Assembly (NCBI GenBank): GCA_037367355.1 | Contig: CM074700.1 | Location: 1,674,001-1,738,000, forward strand | Direction of reading: 5' to 3' | Source of the DNA: Neoscytalidium dimidiatum | Taxonomy: Eukaryota; Ascomycota; Dothideomycetes; Botryosphaeriales; Botryosphaeriaceae | DNA length: 64,000 bases | Shown: piece after piece, positions 1-12,339 of the stretch | Position numbering within the stretch: the stretch's first letter is position 1 | How the letters are laid out: the number at the start of each line of letters is the position of its first letter | The notes under the pieces: generated by a model | Told to the model about the DNA's origin: nothing | The model's input: the letters and a program-made list of their open reading frames with translations, nothing else | The model's database searches: none | Program-made: the position numbers and the translations under genes

Positions 1-3000
1 TAGTACTACTAAAAGTCTTAGACCTTAATAAAGTTAATCTAAAAGCTAATATCCTTAACTTTAATAACGCATAAAGTTAGCGTTAAGATAGCGCTTAGAG
101 TATCTACTTTAGATACGCTCTAAAAGATAATAGAGATAATTTATTAGCGCTATTATAGGCCTTAGACCTTACTAGTAACTTTAAAGAAGTATAGAGACTT
201 TAAAAGATTCTAAAGATACTTCGCGTACTCTAATAGATATTTATATCTAAGAAATAACGGCTAGCTAGCGTACTACTAAAGAGCGCTAGCGAAGACTAAA
301 GTAAGAAGCGGCTTAAAGCGCTAATAAAGATAAAGCTATTAAAGCTTAAGATAAAAATCTAGAAGGTCTTTAACGAGTAGATTATAGTAGTAGAAAATAA
401 GTTTAAAATTATTTATACGGACTACGACTATTAATAGCGTATACGGTAGATCGTATAAAGCCTAGACCCGCGTCTAAACCTTACGTAAAAAGCGTACCGC
501 CGTCTAAGCGAAGAAAAAATAAAGGATCTACTCTTATAAAAGGAGTTTAAGTAAATACTTTAAAATATTATTTATAATCTCGTAGTTAAACGCTTTAATA
601 ACGTAGTTAAGTATTATATTTATATTATAAGGCTAGGCTAGAAGTTTAATAGCTTTCTAGCCTATATATAATAGTTTAAATAATAGTTTATTTATCGCTA
701 AAAAGTTAAGAACTAATAAATTAACTAGTAGTTCTCTCGTATTATCTTAGAGCTTTATCTAAAGCTCTACGAGCTTTAGTTTATAAAGTAAATTAAGACG
801 GTTAATAATATATTCGCTAAGATCCGCTACGCGAAATAAATTTTAGCTACTATTTAGGCGGTAGGTAATAAGTCCGCCGATAGAAAGCTAGGTAAACGCG
901 TCTACTAAGACGGCCCTCTAAGAACTCTATATAAAGATAAGAGAAAGAAGCCTTAATCTACTAGAGACGAAGAGTTAAGAAATACCGTTAGAGAGCCTAG
1001 CTAATTCTATAGAAACGCTAGGCCTTCGTAGAGCTTTTATAGGGGAAATAGTCTATCTAAAAAGAACGACTTCTTTAAAGATAATAAGTCTTAGACAGGA
1101 AAAGCGAAGCTCTCGTAGTTAAGCTAACCTAGCTACGCCTAGAGCCGCCTATAGAGGAGGTAGTAAAGAGAATAATTATTAATATTAAACTTAAGAGAAT
1201 AGTAGAAGATATTTCTTTTCTACGTGTACTATATAATAGCGAATATTAATTAAATCTTATTAACTAAACTCTAGTTAAATACCTTACTATTATACGTACG
1301 CTCGAAAAGATCTATAGACTATAGGCGTACTTTTTTAATAATAATCCTATAAAGATTTAAGATTCGTATCTATTATCGATTACTACTATCGACTTCTAGA
1401 GTATCGCGCGTATAGTAGATTTCTAGTACTTTTAAAGCGTCTTCTTTATAGATTACGACTTAGTCTTAAAATAGAATTAGCTAGTAAAAATAGATTCTAT
1501 AATCTCTTTCTATACTAGAAAGTTTATATAGAGTACTACTAACGCGTTACATCTTATTATTATATTAACCTAATAGTTTATCGTAATTATTAAGTAGAAT
1601 AAGATAGTATACGCTCTCTATCTTTTAGAGTACGTACTATAACTAATAGTATCTACTCTCTAAAAGCTAAGTTAGCTACTAGCTAGCGTATCTTTAGAAG
1701 AAAAAGAGAAAGAAGTCTAGATAGAAGAAGATCTAAATTCTAACTAACTTATAGAATTCGAGTAGAGAAAGACGTAGAAGACTAAACGCCGTCTAGTCGC
1801 CGCCTATATATTCTATCTTAAAGTAGGCTAGCTACTAGATACGATCTTATAGCTAGTAGCGAGTCTCGCTAAAAAGAATAAGCTCTCGGCCTTCTATTAA
1901 GAAAATAAGAACGTCTTTCTAAACGAGTAGAATCTAATACTAGTATTATACTTCTAATATAACTATACTATTAAATTAAAAATCGATAAGACGCCGCTCT
2001 AACTTCTAATCTATAATCTTTTCTAAAAGAAGTTATAGATCCTCTATAAATATATCGATAAAGCTTTTATAAAAGAATAGATCCAACTAAATAAATCGCC
2101 CGCGAGCGTATTCGTACTCTTTATATTTAAGACGGATAATATTATACGCCTCTACGTTAACTTCCGCGGTCTAAACTATATTATAATTAAAGACTAATAT
2201 CTACTACTACTTATTAATACGCTTCTAAACTAGTTAAATAGGGCGAAAGTATTTACTAAGCTAGATCTACGCAACGTATACTATTATATTTATATTTAAA
2301 AAGATAATAAGTAGAAGATAGTCTTTAAAACGCGTTTTAATTTATACGAATATAACGTTATACCGTTCGAGCTCGTAAACGCGCTAGCAATTTTCTAGCG
2401 TTATATTTATATAATATTAGGGCCGTTAGTAGATAGAATCTATATCGTCTATTTAGATAATATTCTAATCTACTCTTCTAACGAACGCTAGTATATCGCG
2501 GATATAAAGTAGATCTTCGCTAGACTCTATAAATAAAAGCTCTACTATAAGCTCTCTAAGTATATCTTTTATATAACGTAAGTAGAATTTCTAGAATTTC
2601 TTATTATTTCTTAGAAAGTAGTTATAGATTCTAAGCGGATTTAGATAGTCTAAGAATAGTTTAAGTCGACCTACTTTTATAACGTCTAAGTATTTCTTAG
2701 CTTTATTAACTTCTATAGAAGATTTATTTAGGGCTACTTAGAGATTACGCGGCCTCTATATCGCCTATTAAAAGAAGCTATAGCGTAACCTTTAAGCTCT
2801 TTATAAAAGAGACTCTAGAAGAAATCTACGCGGTAGTATTATTTATAGTAGTAGCTAGAGAAGGCGTAATAGACGTTTCGCCGCCTACGCGATACGTTTT
2901 TATAATCGTCTCTTCTCCGCTACTATAACTTTTTACTACTATTAGTACTTATTATAAATATATTAAATATAGCGTACGCTAGTATTCTTTTATAGCCGTA

Positions 3001-5241
3001 CTAAATATAGAATAGATAGATTTATTAGCTTCTAATAGCGTACTATAGTTAGAAGTTTATAAAAGTAAAGCTTAACTATAATATATATAATAAAGAACTA
3101 CTAGCGATAGTATAATACTTTAAGAAATAGTACTACTATCTTATTTACGTAACGTAGATAACTCGCGTTTTATTAAATTATAATAATCTCCGCTATTTTA
3201 TAACTACTAAAGCGCTATTTCCGCGCTAGATACGCTACGCTAAAAAGCTTACTAAGTTTAATTTCTAAATTAAATATAAGCTAGATAAAATAAATTCTAT
3301 AGACCCCCTCTTAAGACGTTTAGATTACGTTAATAGCTTTAAAGATAATATTAAAAGAGTATATCTTAAAGCTATACTATCTATATTATAGTAAAAATTA
3401 TAAATAAAAAAGTCTAGAGAGACTTCTAGTACTACTATACTAGTAAAAATATTAGAGCTTAGACTACGCTCTTTTAGCGAGGAACTAGCTACTTCTTCTA
3501 GAACTCGATTAACTAAGAATATCTTAGCCGTACTTAGCCGCTAGGTCGATAATAGTAACTTTTCTATATCTAATATTACTAGCGTTATAGTAGTATTTAC
3601 TAGTATAGACTTAATATAAAGCCTTATACTATAATAAGATATAGTAGTAGCTACGCTCGCTAAAATAATATATACTAAGCTTCTAACGTTTTTTCTTAAG
3701 CTAATTTAAATAGTCTAAGCGTAAGATTCGTTTTATAAAGCTATTCGAAAAGCGCTAGAGAAACGCTAGAGAGCTGGATTAGTAGATTTCTATCTTAATA
3801 GAGAAGGCGTTCTATAGCGAAATAAGCGAGTTATTATCTCTAACTACGCGCTTCTAAAGAAGAAAATCCTTCTATAAAACTATAATAATTAACTAGCGGG
3901 GTACTATAATATTAACCGTATAGAGGAGGTTATCTATAGAAAATACGACTAGGCTAATCTTCGTAAAGACGTCCGCTTATATATCTAATCGTATAATATA
4001 TACTAAAGATATAAGAGCTAATAATATAAACTATATAATAAACTTTAGTTTTTATTTATCTCTAGAAAGGTCTAGCGTTACTACTTAATAGATTTTATTA
4101 TAGATCTATCTAAGTTAGTCGACTTCTATAGTAACGTCTATAATACAATACTAGTAATAGTAGACCGCTTTACTAAGTATATCTACTATCTCTTTATTTA
4201 TAAGATAATTAATACGACTACGCTAAAGAAACTTTTAGAGTACTATATTTTTTCGCAAGCTAGAATACTAGATAGTATTATATTAGATAGAGAAAGCGTC
4301 TTTACTAGTAAATACTAGTAGATCTTTTACTTCTATCTAGCTATTAAACGTAAGATAAATATCGTCTTCTATTTATAAATAGATAGGTAAACGAAATATT
4401 AAAATTAAGAGCTTAAGTTATACTTAAGAATCTTTATCTACTAGAAGTAGTTTAACTAAACCCGCCTACTATTTAGCGCTTTATTTACGTATAATAGTAA
4501 GGTATATTTAGCGACGAAAATATTTTCTATTAAGCTCGCTCTAGAGATACCGCTAAACTTTCTTAATAGCGTTCTAAAATAGAACGTAATAGAGAAGAAG
4601 AATAGTAGTAAAAACTTTAACGATTCTACGTTAAGAGCGGTAGCCGCCTAAAGCTATATTCGCTATTTATAAAAAATCCGCGTAAAAGCGATAGACGCTC
4701 TACGTCTTATTTAAGAGACTTAGATAAAATACTATAACCGCTACTAGCTAGCGAAGTAATTTATAGTTAGCGATAAAATTCTATTCTCGACTCGTAATAT
4801 TCGTATAAAGCGGCTTTATAAGAAACTTAACTCTAAATACTTTAGACTATTTTACGTTCTAGAATATATTAGAAAAGTAGCCTATAAGCTAAACCTTCTA
4901 ATAGCTATATCGCGGCTCTACTTAGTCTTTTATATATCTCTACTTAAGAAATACTTTATCCGACTAAAGTTCTAGCCTCTAATAGTAGAAGAGCTAGAAG
5001 ATAGCGAATAGTAGAAGATAGAAGCGATTATAGTCTACTACTAAAGAGCTAATAGCGTATAGTATCTTATTAAATAGAAAGGCTAGTCGGCTAAGTATAA
5101 TAAGTAGAAAGCTAAAAGTAAACTTAATAATTACTAGAAGTTATTATAGATATATAAGAAGCGATATCTAAACGTAGAAATAACGCGGCCCTCGCGTAAG
5201 CGAGTAAAATCGCTAATAAACGAAATTAATCTTTCGACTAA
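1..5241 (+). mobile_element. Older Ty3/Gypsy chromovirus, 5' part (RIP-dead, truncated by window edge)
   Basis: The + strand reads as a gypsy pol with RIP stops. Reverse transcriptase lies at about 2090-2480, with the VNFRGLN-like block near 2155 and YLDN for YLDD at about 2441-2476 (Asp to Asn by a TG to TA change). RNase H follows to about 3250. The integrase zinc-binding region is near 3840-4020 and its core at about 4075-4200 (DFIIDLS, ILVIVDRFTKY). A chromodomain sits near 5030-5130 (YLIK, KG, SAKYNK with Trp codons turned to TAG). The chromodomain makes it a chromovirus. The element begins left of the window, so gag and the 5' LTR are not seen whole. Its pol frame stops at 5241 and resumes at 11,810 beyond a nested insertion. 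CpA and TpG are almost absent, so it is older or more heavily RIPed than its guest. Confidence 0.9.
5237..5241. repeat. Target-site duplication ACTAA, left copy
   Basis: ACTAA lies directly before the left LTR and is repeated exactly at 11805-11809 after the right LTR. Five base pairs is the usual duplication for Ty3/Gypsy integrases. The duplicated bases fall inside the older element's pol codons. Confidence 0.95.
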
Positions 5242-5625
5242 TATTACGCCGGGACTCTTTCTAGGGGAGTTAGGGCGCGTCGTTAGACAGCTTAGGCTTT
5301 CTAGGGGCGATATAGTAGTAGGTAGGGGAGGTTTATATAATAGTAGGGTAGGAATTAATTAATAAGTTAACCACGAGGGTCCTAACTACGCTAAATAAGT
5401 ATAGTCTATATATAGTAAGTAATCGGTATAATTAGTAGTAATCTATAATATTAACCTACTAATTAATACTAATTAGTAGTCCGAGCTCTACTAAGCGAGT
5501 ATACGGTGGTTTAGCGCATTAGTATTGGTAGGTATTCTACCGAGTAAGCCCCGAGTTAGTTACGTAGGCGGTAAGTAGTTGTAGGGTTTCGTTATCCGCC
5601 TTTTCTAGGCGACTATACCGTAATA
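5242..5625 (-). repeat. 3' LTR of the nested chromovirus
   Basis: This copy is 384 bp, the same length as the other copy at 11421-11804 and colinear with it. The start TATTACGCC and the end CCGTAATA match the other copy, with TG and CA ends converted to TA. Because the element runs on the - strand, this left copy is the 3' LTR. It has lost more TpG than the right copy. Confidence 0.95.
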
Positions 5626-5699
5626 CTATCCCCCCTCTAGGTAACCTTCGGCCCGAAGGTCGAGTATAAAGGTAGTTAAGCTCCCTACTTAGTTTCCTT

Positions 5700-6400
5700 A
5701 AGGTTATTTCTTATCGTTATATCTAGTTCCGCTCGTTAATACGCGCTTCTTACCCGTATCCTTCGTAACGGTACTGACGCTCCTAGACGTTATTCTTTTT
5801 ACGTAGAGAGACCTTATCTTCGTTATCTTATATCGCCGGATTCTAAGAGGTGTTACGAGTGTACTAAGCGAGGCCATCTTTATTCCTTTCCTTCTAATAT
5901 AGCTTCCCCGGTTAAGTTTCATCGCATAGATTAACAACGGGACCGGGTGCGGGCTTAGATTAAGCAGACCTAGCGCGAGATCGAAAGGGATAAGGCCGAG
6001 ATTTAGCGGTTATAAGAGGAGGCTTAACGTTTAGTTCGTCGTATCGCTACTTCTCGGTTTAAGGTAATCCGCCTATTACGGATACTTTCCTTTCTAGATT
6101 CCCGGAGTTAGGAGTTATTTAAGCGGGAGTTAGCGGCTATTACGGCTAAGGAGGCGTAGGAGGCGCGGGCGGCTTAGAGGTCCTTATTATCTAGTTTAGG
6201 CGGTAGTAACGTAGCGGGTTCCGACGGGCTAGTTCCTTAAGAGACACTAGTAGACTAGTTTTAGATATCCTTAACGCCTCCTCCGAGGTTTACGTCGTAG
6301 GAGGATGCTTTAGGTTTAGGCGGTTAGGGTTTCGTCGGTAGTATTTATAGATGAGTTCCTCGCAGTTAAGGTAAGAGATTAGTTCCTATAAGGGTTCCTA
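5700..6400 (+). pseudogene. Extra antisense ORF in the nested chromovirus (Cys motif plus coiled coil)
   Basis: On the + strand, opposite to gag-pol and between the 3' LTR and the chromodomain, one frame reads through RIP stops. It has an RCYEC motif at 5848-5862 followed by TKRGH, where the downstream Cys is now Tyr. A long charged stretch rich in Arg, Glu, Ala and former Gln follows, then a Gly/Ser patch (SSLGGSNVAGSDG) near 6187-6226. Every stop is TAA or TAG at a plausible Gln or Trp codon. It recalls TE-linked hypothetical proteins of ascomycetes with a CxxC-x(n)-C head and a coiled-coil tail; that is memory of a family pattern, not a search result. Function unknown. Confidence 0.6.
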
Positions 6401-6419
6401 CGGGTTCCCGACGGAATCC

Positions 6420-9400
6420 GCTCCTTCCTATTTAATAAGGTACTTAAATTAACCGTCGATCTAGTCTCTATCTAGGATTTTCTCTACGTCCTATTCTTTA
6501 TTAATATGGGGTATATTTTTTTAAGTTCTAGGTTACGGCGGGTTATATACGGGTTAGGAAGAGATATAGAAAACTAGGTATATACCTACTTATTCTAGTA
6601 ATCTAAGTTTAAAGGAAATAGGTGAAAGTTTTTTCTTAATTTAGTAGGGTCCGATTTTCTTATAGTCTAATTTGTCGTTTAATCGTATTATTTTAATATT
6701 TTTTCTAAGGAGCTAGACTTTATCCCCCTCCTTTAGGGGCGGCGACGCCTAGCGCCGTTTATTATAGTATATAGCTATTTAGTATATAGTAAATTTAATA
6801 TCTCGGGCTAGTTCCTAGTATAGTTCGCGTAGCTAGTCTACTCTAAGCATAGCTTTTTAGACGAGTACTTCGTAGATCTAGGGTTCTCCGAAGATAGTAG
6901 GGTTGAATCTATAGTTAGCGTAGAAGGGCGTAGTTTATATAGCTTCCGTTAATATACTATTATACGCGTATTAGGCTAATAGTAGGAGTTCGACCTAGTT
7001 ATTTTACCTATAGTTTAGGTAGAATCTTAGGTACTATTCTAGCGTCTAGTTAGTTCGTTCCGTTTATTCGTCGGTTTACGGGTGTGCCGTTATTAACATC
7101 TTATATTTAGTTCCTAACTTATAGACTAGGGTTTACTAGAACTTAGCTCTAAATCGTAGGTCTCGGTTCGTAATTAGTTCCTTAGGTATCCCGTAGTGGG
7201 CGAAGATATATCTAAGGAAGAGGTAGGCGTAGCCCTCCGCTCCGATTTTCTTATTATAAGGGATAAAGTATGCCTATTTTATTAGACGGTCGACGATAAC
7301 TAGAATAGTATTATATCGTGCTTTAGTTACGAGGTCTACTAAATTTAGTAGGTCGGTAATAAAATTTATTATAACCGATTTCTAGGGTTTAGTTAGTATT
7401 ATAATAAGCTATAGTTATCCGTATAGTATATATCGTGCCGCCTTATTCTTTGCGCATTCGTTATATTCCTAGATAACTTTCTCTACTATTTTCCTTATTC
7501 GGGGAAAGTAGAAGTGTCTTATAAGCCGTTCTAAGGTTCTTATCCTTCCTAGATATCCGTAAACTACGGACTCGTAGTATTCCTTTATCAGCCGTTTACG
7601 CAGGGGTATAGGTACGTAGATTTTTCCGCGGAATAGTATGTTGCCTCTATAGTCTTAGACTAGGTCGGGGTCGTTATATTTGGGGGTGTCTATTCGTTAA
7701 AGCAGTTCTTAGAATAGCGGATTATTATTATATTTTCCTTAGATGATTTATTTCTAAGTGGCGGTGTTATCTCCTTCCTCGTTTACTATTCCTTTCATAG
7801 TTTCTCTAAGTATTAGTGTGGGTTCCTTATCCTATAGTTCCTCTTCGTCCTCTAGCTCTTACTCTGATGTTGGGTCTCGTAGAGGTTCGTCGTTGTCGAT
7901 AGAGCTCTCTAGCCTTATAATGGGTGCTAGTATTCGTTCTTCTTAGAGTGCGTCGGATTCTTTAATAATTCGGGGGCGGTTAGGGCCTAACGTGCCGTCG
8001 CTATTTTATCGTAGTACCGCTGGCGATAGTTCTAGCTTTCCTTCTACGTGGTCGGCTCTACGGCTAAGTGCGTCGGCCTTGCTATTTTTACTTCCTTTGC
8101 GGTAGTGGATCTTAAAGTAGAAGGGGGCGAGTTATTCTACCTATCGTACTTGTCTTCTATTTAATACCTTAGTAGTTATAAAGTATTCTAGATTCTTATA
8201 ATCCGAATATACCGTGATTTCGTAGTTGGCTCCCTTAAGGTAGTGTCGCTATTCCTTAAATACGGTGATAATTGCGAGTAGTTCTTTATCGTATATCTCG
8301 TAATTAAGTTCCGCAGGCGATATTTTTCGGAAGTAATATATAATAGGGTGTAACCTTCCCTTATCGTCTAGCTGGCTAAGGGTAGCGCCGATAGTATAGT
8401 TGGATACGTCGGTTTCGAGGTAGAGTAGCTTATCGGGGTCGAATATAATTAGTACTAGTACTTCTACGAAGGCCCTTTTAAGTTGGTTAAACGCCTCTTG
8501 CTAGGGTTCCTCCTAGGCAAAGGGGGTGTCCTTTCGGGTAAGTCGGATTAGTAGTTCGGCTATATATAAGTATCGTTCGATAAATCGTCGGTAGAAGTTA
8601 GTAAATCCTAGAAAGGCTTATACTTCTTTAACGTTTCTTAGTTCTAGCTACTTTAGGATATCTTCCACCTTTTTTAGGTCTATAACTACCTTTCTTAGTT
8701 CGATAATAAAGCCTAGGAATTCTATCTTTTAGGTATAGAAGGTGCATTTTTCTAGTTTAACGGAGAGGTTATATTCGAGTAGTTTCTAGAGGACTTTAGA
8801 TATATATTCCTTATATTCTTTAAGGGTTTCTAAGTATATTAGAATATCGTCGAGGTAGGCTATATAGAATCGGTCTAGGTATTCCCGTAGGACGTGGTTA
8901 ACGAGGGCTTAGAATATAGTAGGAGCGTTAGTAAGTCTAAAAGGTATTACTAAGTATTCGTATAGGCCGTATCGAGTTCTAAATATAGTTTTCTATTTAT
9001 GTCCTTCCTTAATTCGGATAAGATAGTACCTATCCCGCAGGTCTAGCTTAGTAAAAAACCGCGCTCCGGAGAGGCGATCCCTTAGTTCGTCAATGCGAGG
9101 TAGCGGGTAGCGGTCTTTAATAGTAATATCGTTTAGGGATCTATAATCTATATAGAGACGTAACTTACCTCCGAGCTTTAGTACGAAGAGGACGGGGAAT
9201 CCTACTAAGGACTAAGAGGGTCGGATATATCCCTTCTTTAGTAATAAGTCTAAGTATTCCCTTATTACTTATAACTCCCTTTCCGATATTAGGTATAAGG
9301 GTCTAAATCGGGGTTCGGTATCTAGTTTTAGGTTAATCTTATAGTCCTATAGTTTATATTCTAGTAGTACGTCTTTAATTTTTTCTCTAAAAATTTCCTT

Positions 9401-10150
9401 AAACCGGTAGTATTCCTTAGGAACGCTATTAAGGTATTGTTTATATATCCTAGTAGGGTTATCTCCTCCTACGGATATCGAGTAGTTTGGTTTTTCTCGT
9501 CTAGTAGTACTAATCTATCGGGTTCTTTCCTTATTCGTAGTAGTGGGGCGATACTATATTATTCTAATTACTTGCCCCTTCTTTCGGATCCTTTCTAGCG
9601 TAGCTTTCGAAATTAGGCTTACGTAGGTAATCGGTTCGGTTATAGTGCGTGGTTTCTATTCTAGTTCTTAATTTCGTTCTCTAGACTTAAGGGTAATTCC
9701 TCTATTATCCTAATTATATTATATTTTCTATTTCTTTTACTAAGGGATACCTAGAATAACATTATACTTAGAGATCCTAGTAACGTCTAGATAGATACGT
9801 TCTCTATGGTTTTTATATTCGAGGGTTAGTTTCGGGGTTTCGATAATTACCTTTCCATCTTTAAAGGAGCTAGGGGATCTATTAACGGTTCTTAGCTAAT
9901 ATAGTTGGTCCTTTTCTTTAGGTTTTAGGTTGGCTTTTTCTGCGAATCGGTTTAAGACGTAGTTTCCTTATAATACGGAGTCGATAAGAGTAAGCGCTCG
10001 TCGTCTATTAATTCTTATTACGATAACCTAGTAGTTCCTATATTCTACGGAATCCTTCTCGCTTTCTAGTAGGTATTCTATGGTTTTTCCGGTCGATACT
10101 ACTATAGTCCTATAGGGTAGGGGGCTCGCCTACTATAGCCCTAGTTTAGT
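6420..10150 (-). pseudogene. pol of the nested chromovirus (PR-RT-RH-IN-chromodomain)
   Basis: The - strand order is protease in about 9700-10,130, then reverse transcriptase at about 8600-9300 with YLDD intact at 8846-8857. RNase H is near 8150-8450 (ETDVSNYTIGATLSQ, then HPIIYY and ELNYEIYDKELLAI). The integrase core is near 6950-7480 (TILVIVDRLIK, IPKELITNRD). A chromodomain lies at about 6420-6485 (DVEKILDRD, FKYLIK). Stops are TAG or TAA at former Trp and Gln codons. The domains make it a chromovirus like its host element. It is not translatable now. Confidence 0.88.
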
Positions 10151-10299
10151 AGGCGTTTCTAGTTTTTTAGGTGGTACCCGCTAATATTCTTAGCCTCCTA
10201 GTAAATAGGGTAGGCCTCGATACTATAAGTAGACTAGTAGATAGTATTATAGTCGGGGGTCTTAGGCCGTCCTTTAGTAGCTAAGGTGGTTTTCTTATC

Positions 10300-11350
10300 G
10301 TTGGTCCGCTAGTTACTAGTTCGTTTATCTAGGTAGTTCCTACTAATATATCCGTGCTTTCTATAGTAGAAGTAAAGACTCTTTTCGCGCCGTCTCTATT
10401 CTTCCTCCGGCGCTAGCCGAGGGTTTCGTCGTTAGTTAGCATCTAAGTCTATAGGGTCCCCTAGGGGTAGGTTATTTCGGGGTTACGAGGTGTTAGCCGA
10501 GTATCGGATTTAGCCTATTTCTTATCTAAAGTTAAATAGTTGTTAGTCGACGCGGATAGCCGTATTAATAGTCTCGCTAAGGTTCCTAGGCAATTCTATA
10601 CGGGTAAATTCGGCCTTTATATTATGCTTTAGCCCTTTATAAAAGATGTATTTAAGGGATTAGTCGTTCTAATTAAGATAGGAGGCGAGTATACGGAATT
10701 CCGTAACGTATTCCGAGACTAATCGAGTTTGTCGGAGGTCCTAAATTCGAAGGGCGGCCTCCTACTCCTCGTTTTTGCTACTAAAGGCTTGCCTAATTAC
10801 GTTAGCGAAGCGATTATAGTTGGCGAATAGGCTGCTAGTTTCTATATATAGGATAGCCGAGCGGAAGTTCTTTTAATAGGGTTCGAACTATCGTACTACG
10901 TTACCTCGGAGGTAGGTTTCTACGAAGCGGACCCTTTCCTTATCGTCCTTAAATAACGTTTTATAGAACTCGAAGTAGTTTTCTAACTGGGCTAGGAAAT
11001 TGTTAAGTTTACGCCGATCCCTATCGTAGGTATCGGGGGTCTTAATCTTTAGCTTAGTGTCGTATCGGGTCGGTTCCGGTGTCGCGGGGGTGGCTAGTAT
11101 AGAAGGCTATATAGTACGGTTAACGGTAAAGGCTTATCCTTAAATAAAGTACTCTAGAAGGACTTAACCGTAGTTATCGCTAGCGTCTTCCGATACTCTA
11201 GATCCGTTAATTGCTCGACTTAAGGAGGCTATACCCAAGGAATACGCTTCCGAAATAAGTAGTCTTATATTAAGGGCTGGGTTTCTAGGGATTAAGGGAC
11301 GGATTAACTAAAGCTAATCCTCCTCCGTCGGGAGGTTATTCCTAATTTTG
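10300..11350 (-). pseudogene. gag of the nested chromovirus
   Basis: The - strand frame from about 11,080 gives a Retrotrans_gag-like stretch (LNNFLAQLENYFEFYK, then RFVETYLRG with Trp and Gln codons turned to stops). It is followed by a zinc-knuckle remnant near 10,345-10,385 (YFYYRKHGYI, where RIP turned TGC Cys codons into TAC Tyr). Few stops remain compared with the older element. Gag would form the virus-like particle of the retrotransposon. The start codon was not placed. Confidence 0.8.
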
Positions 11351-11420
11351 GTCTAGGATATTATAGTTAGTAGTTTTTAGGGTAGGTTTACCTCCGGTGC
11401 CTATAAAAAGGTGGTTAAAG

Positions 11421-11804
11421 TATTGCGCCGGGACTCTTTCTAGGGGAGTCGGGGCGCGTCGTTAGATAGCTTAGGCTTTCTAGGGGCGATATAGTGGTAG
11501 GCAGGGGAGGTTTATATAATAGTAGGATAGGAATCAATTAATAAGTTAACTACGAGGGTCCTAACTACGCTAAATAAGTATAGTCTATATATAGTAAGTA
11601 ATCGGTACGATTAGTAGTAATCTATAATATTAACCTACTAATTAATACTAATTAGTAGTCTAAGCTCTACTAAGCGAGTGTGCGATGGTTTAGTATATTA
11701 GTGTTAGTAGGTATTCTGCCGAGTAAGCCCCGAGTTAGTTACGTAGGCGGTAAGTAGTTGTAGGGTTTCGTTATCCGCCTTTTCTAGGCGACTGTGCCGT
11801 AATA
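11421..11804 (-). repeat. 5' LTR of the nested chromovirus
   Basis: This is the right-hand 384-bp direct repeat, starting TATTGCGCC and ending GTGCCGTAATA. It keeps more TpG sites than the left copy (for example GTGTGCGATGG and CTGTGCC). All differences between the copies are transitions. It should hold the element's promoter, but no promoter motif can be trusted after RIP. Confidence 0.95.
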
Positions 11805-11809
11805 ACTAA
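11805..11809. repeat. Target-site duplication ACTAA, right copy
   Basis: This is an exact match to 5237-5241. Removing one copy plus 5242-11804 restores an uninterrupted older-element frame apart from RIP stops. Confidence 0.95.
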
Positions 11810-12100
11810 GCCGATAAAAAAAGATAATATAATAAAAGAACCCTCTAAGAAAGATCTAGAGCGGCCTTCTAGTATAAGAAATAAGCGTAGAGCGAAGTAA
11901 ATTTAGAAGATAGAACTTTAGCGGTAGAAAGAGCTATTAGAAAGCTAATAAGGCGGTAAAATAGCGGGGAAGTATTATTAGTTATTAAAAAACTCTTCTA
12001 TTTCTTATATCTCTTATATTAGTATAGGCGATACTTTAGCGCTAAGTAGAGATCGCGATAGTTAGTTTTAATAATATATTAAGTATAGAGTAATCTTAAA
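11805..12100 (+). mobile_element. Older chromovirus, resumed pol C-terminus after the nested insertion
   Basis: If the guest element and one ACTAA copy are removed, the codon split at 5240/5241 continues in frame from 11,810 (ACT AAG CCG). It reads a Lys-rich tail for about 90 codons with only TAA/TAG stops. A short Lys/Arg/Glu-rich tail after the chromodomain is common in chromoviral integrases. The end of the ORF near 12,090 and the 3' LTR were not located. Confidence 0.7.
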
Positions 12101-12339
12101 TAAAGTTATCTATTAATTACTACTAAATAAATACTAGAAAAATAAGTAGAACTTTTATAAGAATATAACTAAAAGAAAAAAAAAAGAAAAGAATCTATAA
12201 TACTAAATACTATAACCCGCTATAAAAACGTAGTTAAGAAGTAAGATAACTCTAATCTATAATAATAAATAAAAAAAATACCTCTATACTATATTCTTAT
12301 ACTATATCTAGCGTAATATTTAAAACGTTCTAGGCGATA

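Larger units (their letters stand above)
5242..11804 (-). mobile_element. Complete nested Ty3/Gypsy chromovirus (RIP-damaged)
   Basis: This 6563-bp element is bounded by 384-bp direct repeats (5242-5625 and 11421-11804) and by the 5-bp duplication ACTAA. Read on the - strand it has, in order, gag with a capsid-like region and zinc knuckle, protease, reverse transcriptase with intact YLDD (8846-8857), RNase H, integrase and a chromodomain near 6420-6485. An extra ORF on the opposite strand lies next to the 3' LTR. The LTR ends are TATT...AATA, explained as RIPed TGTT...AACA. The two LTRs differ at about 24 of 384 sites by my count, all transitions, so RIP rather than neutral decay separates them. 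It sits inside the older chromovirus and is less mutated, so it arrived later. Confidence 0.95.

Noticed and set aside
7758..7946. 62-codon + ORF rich in Ser
   Set aside because: Shadow within the - strand RNase H/integrase part of the nested element. Its Ser run comes from TCTTCG-type repeats.
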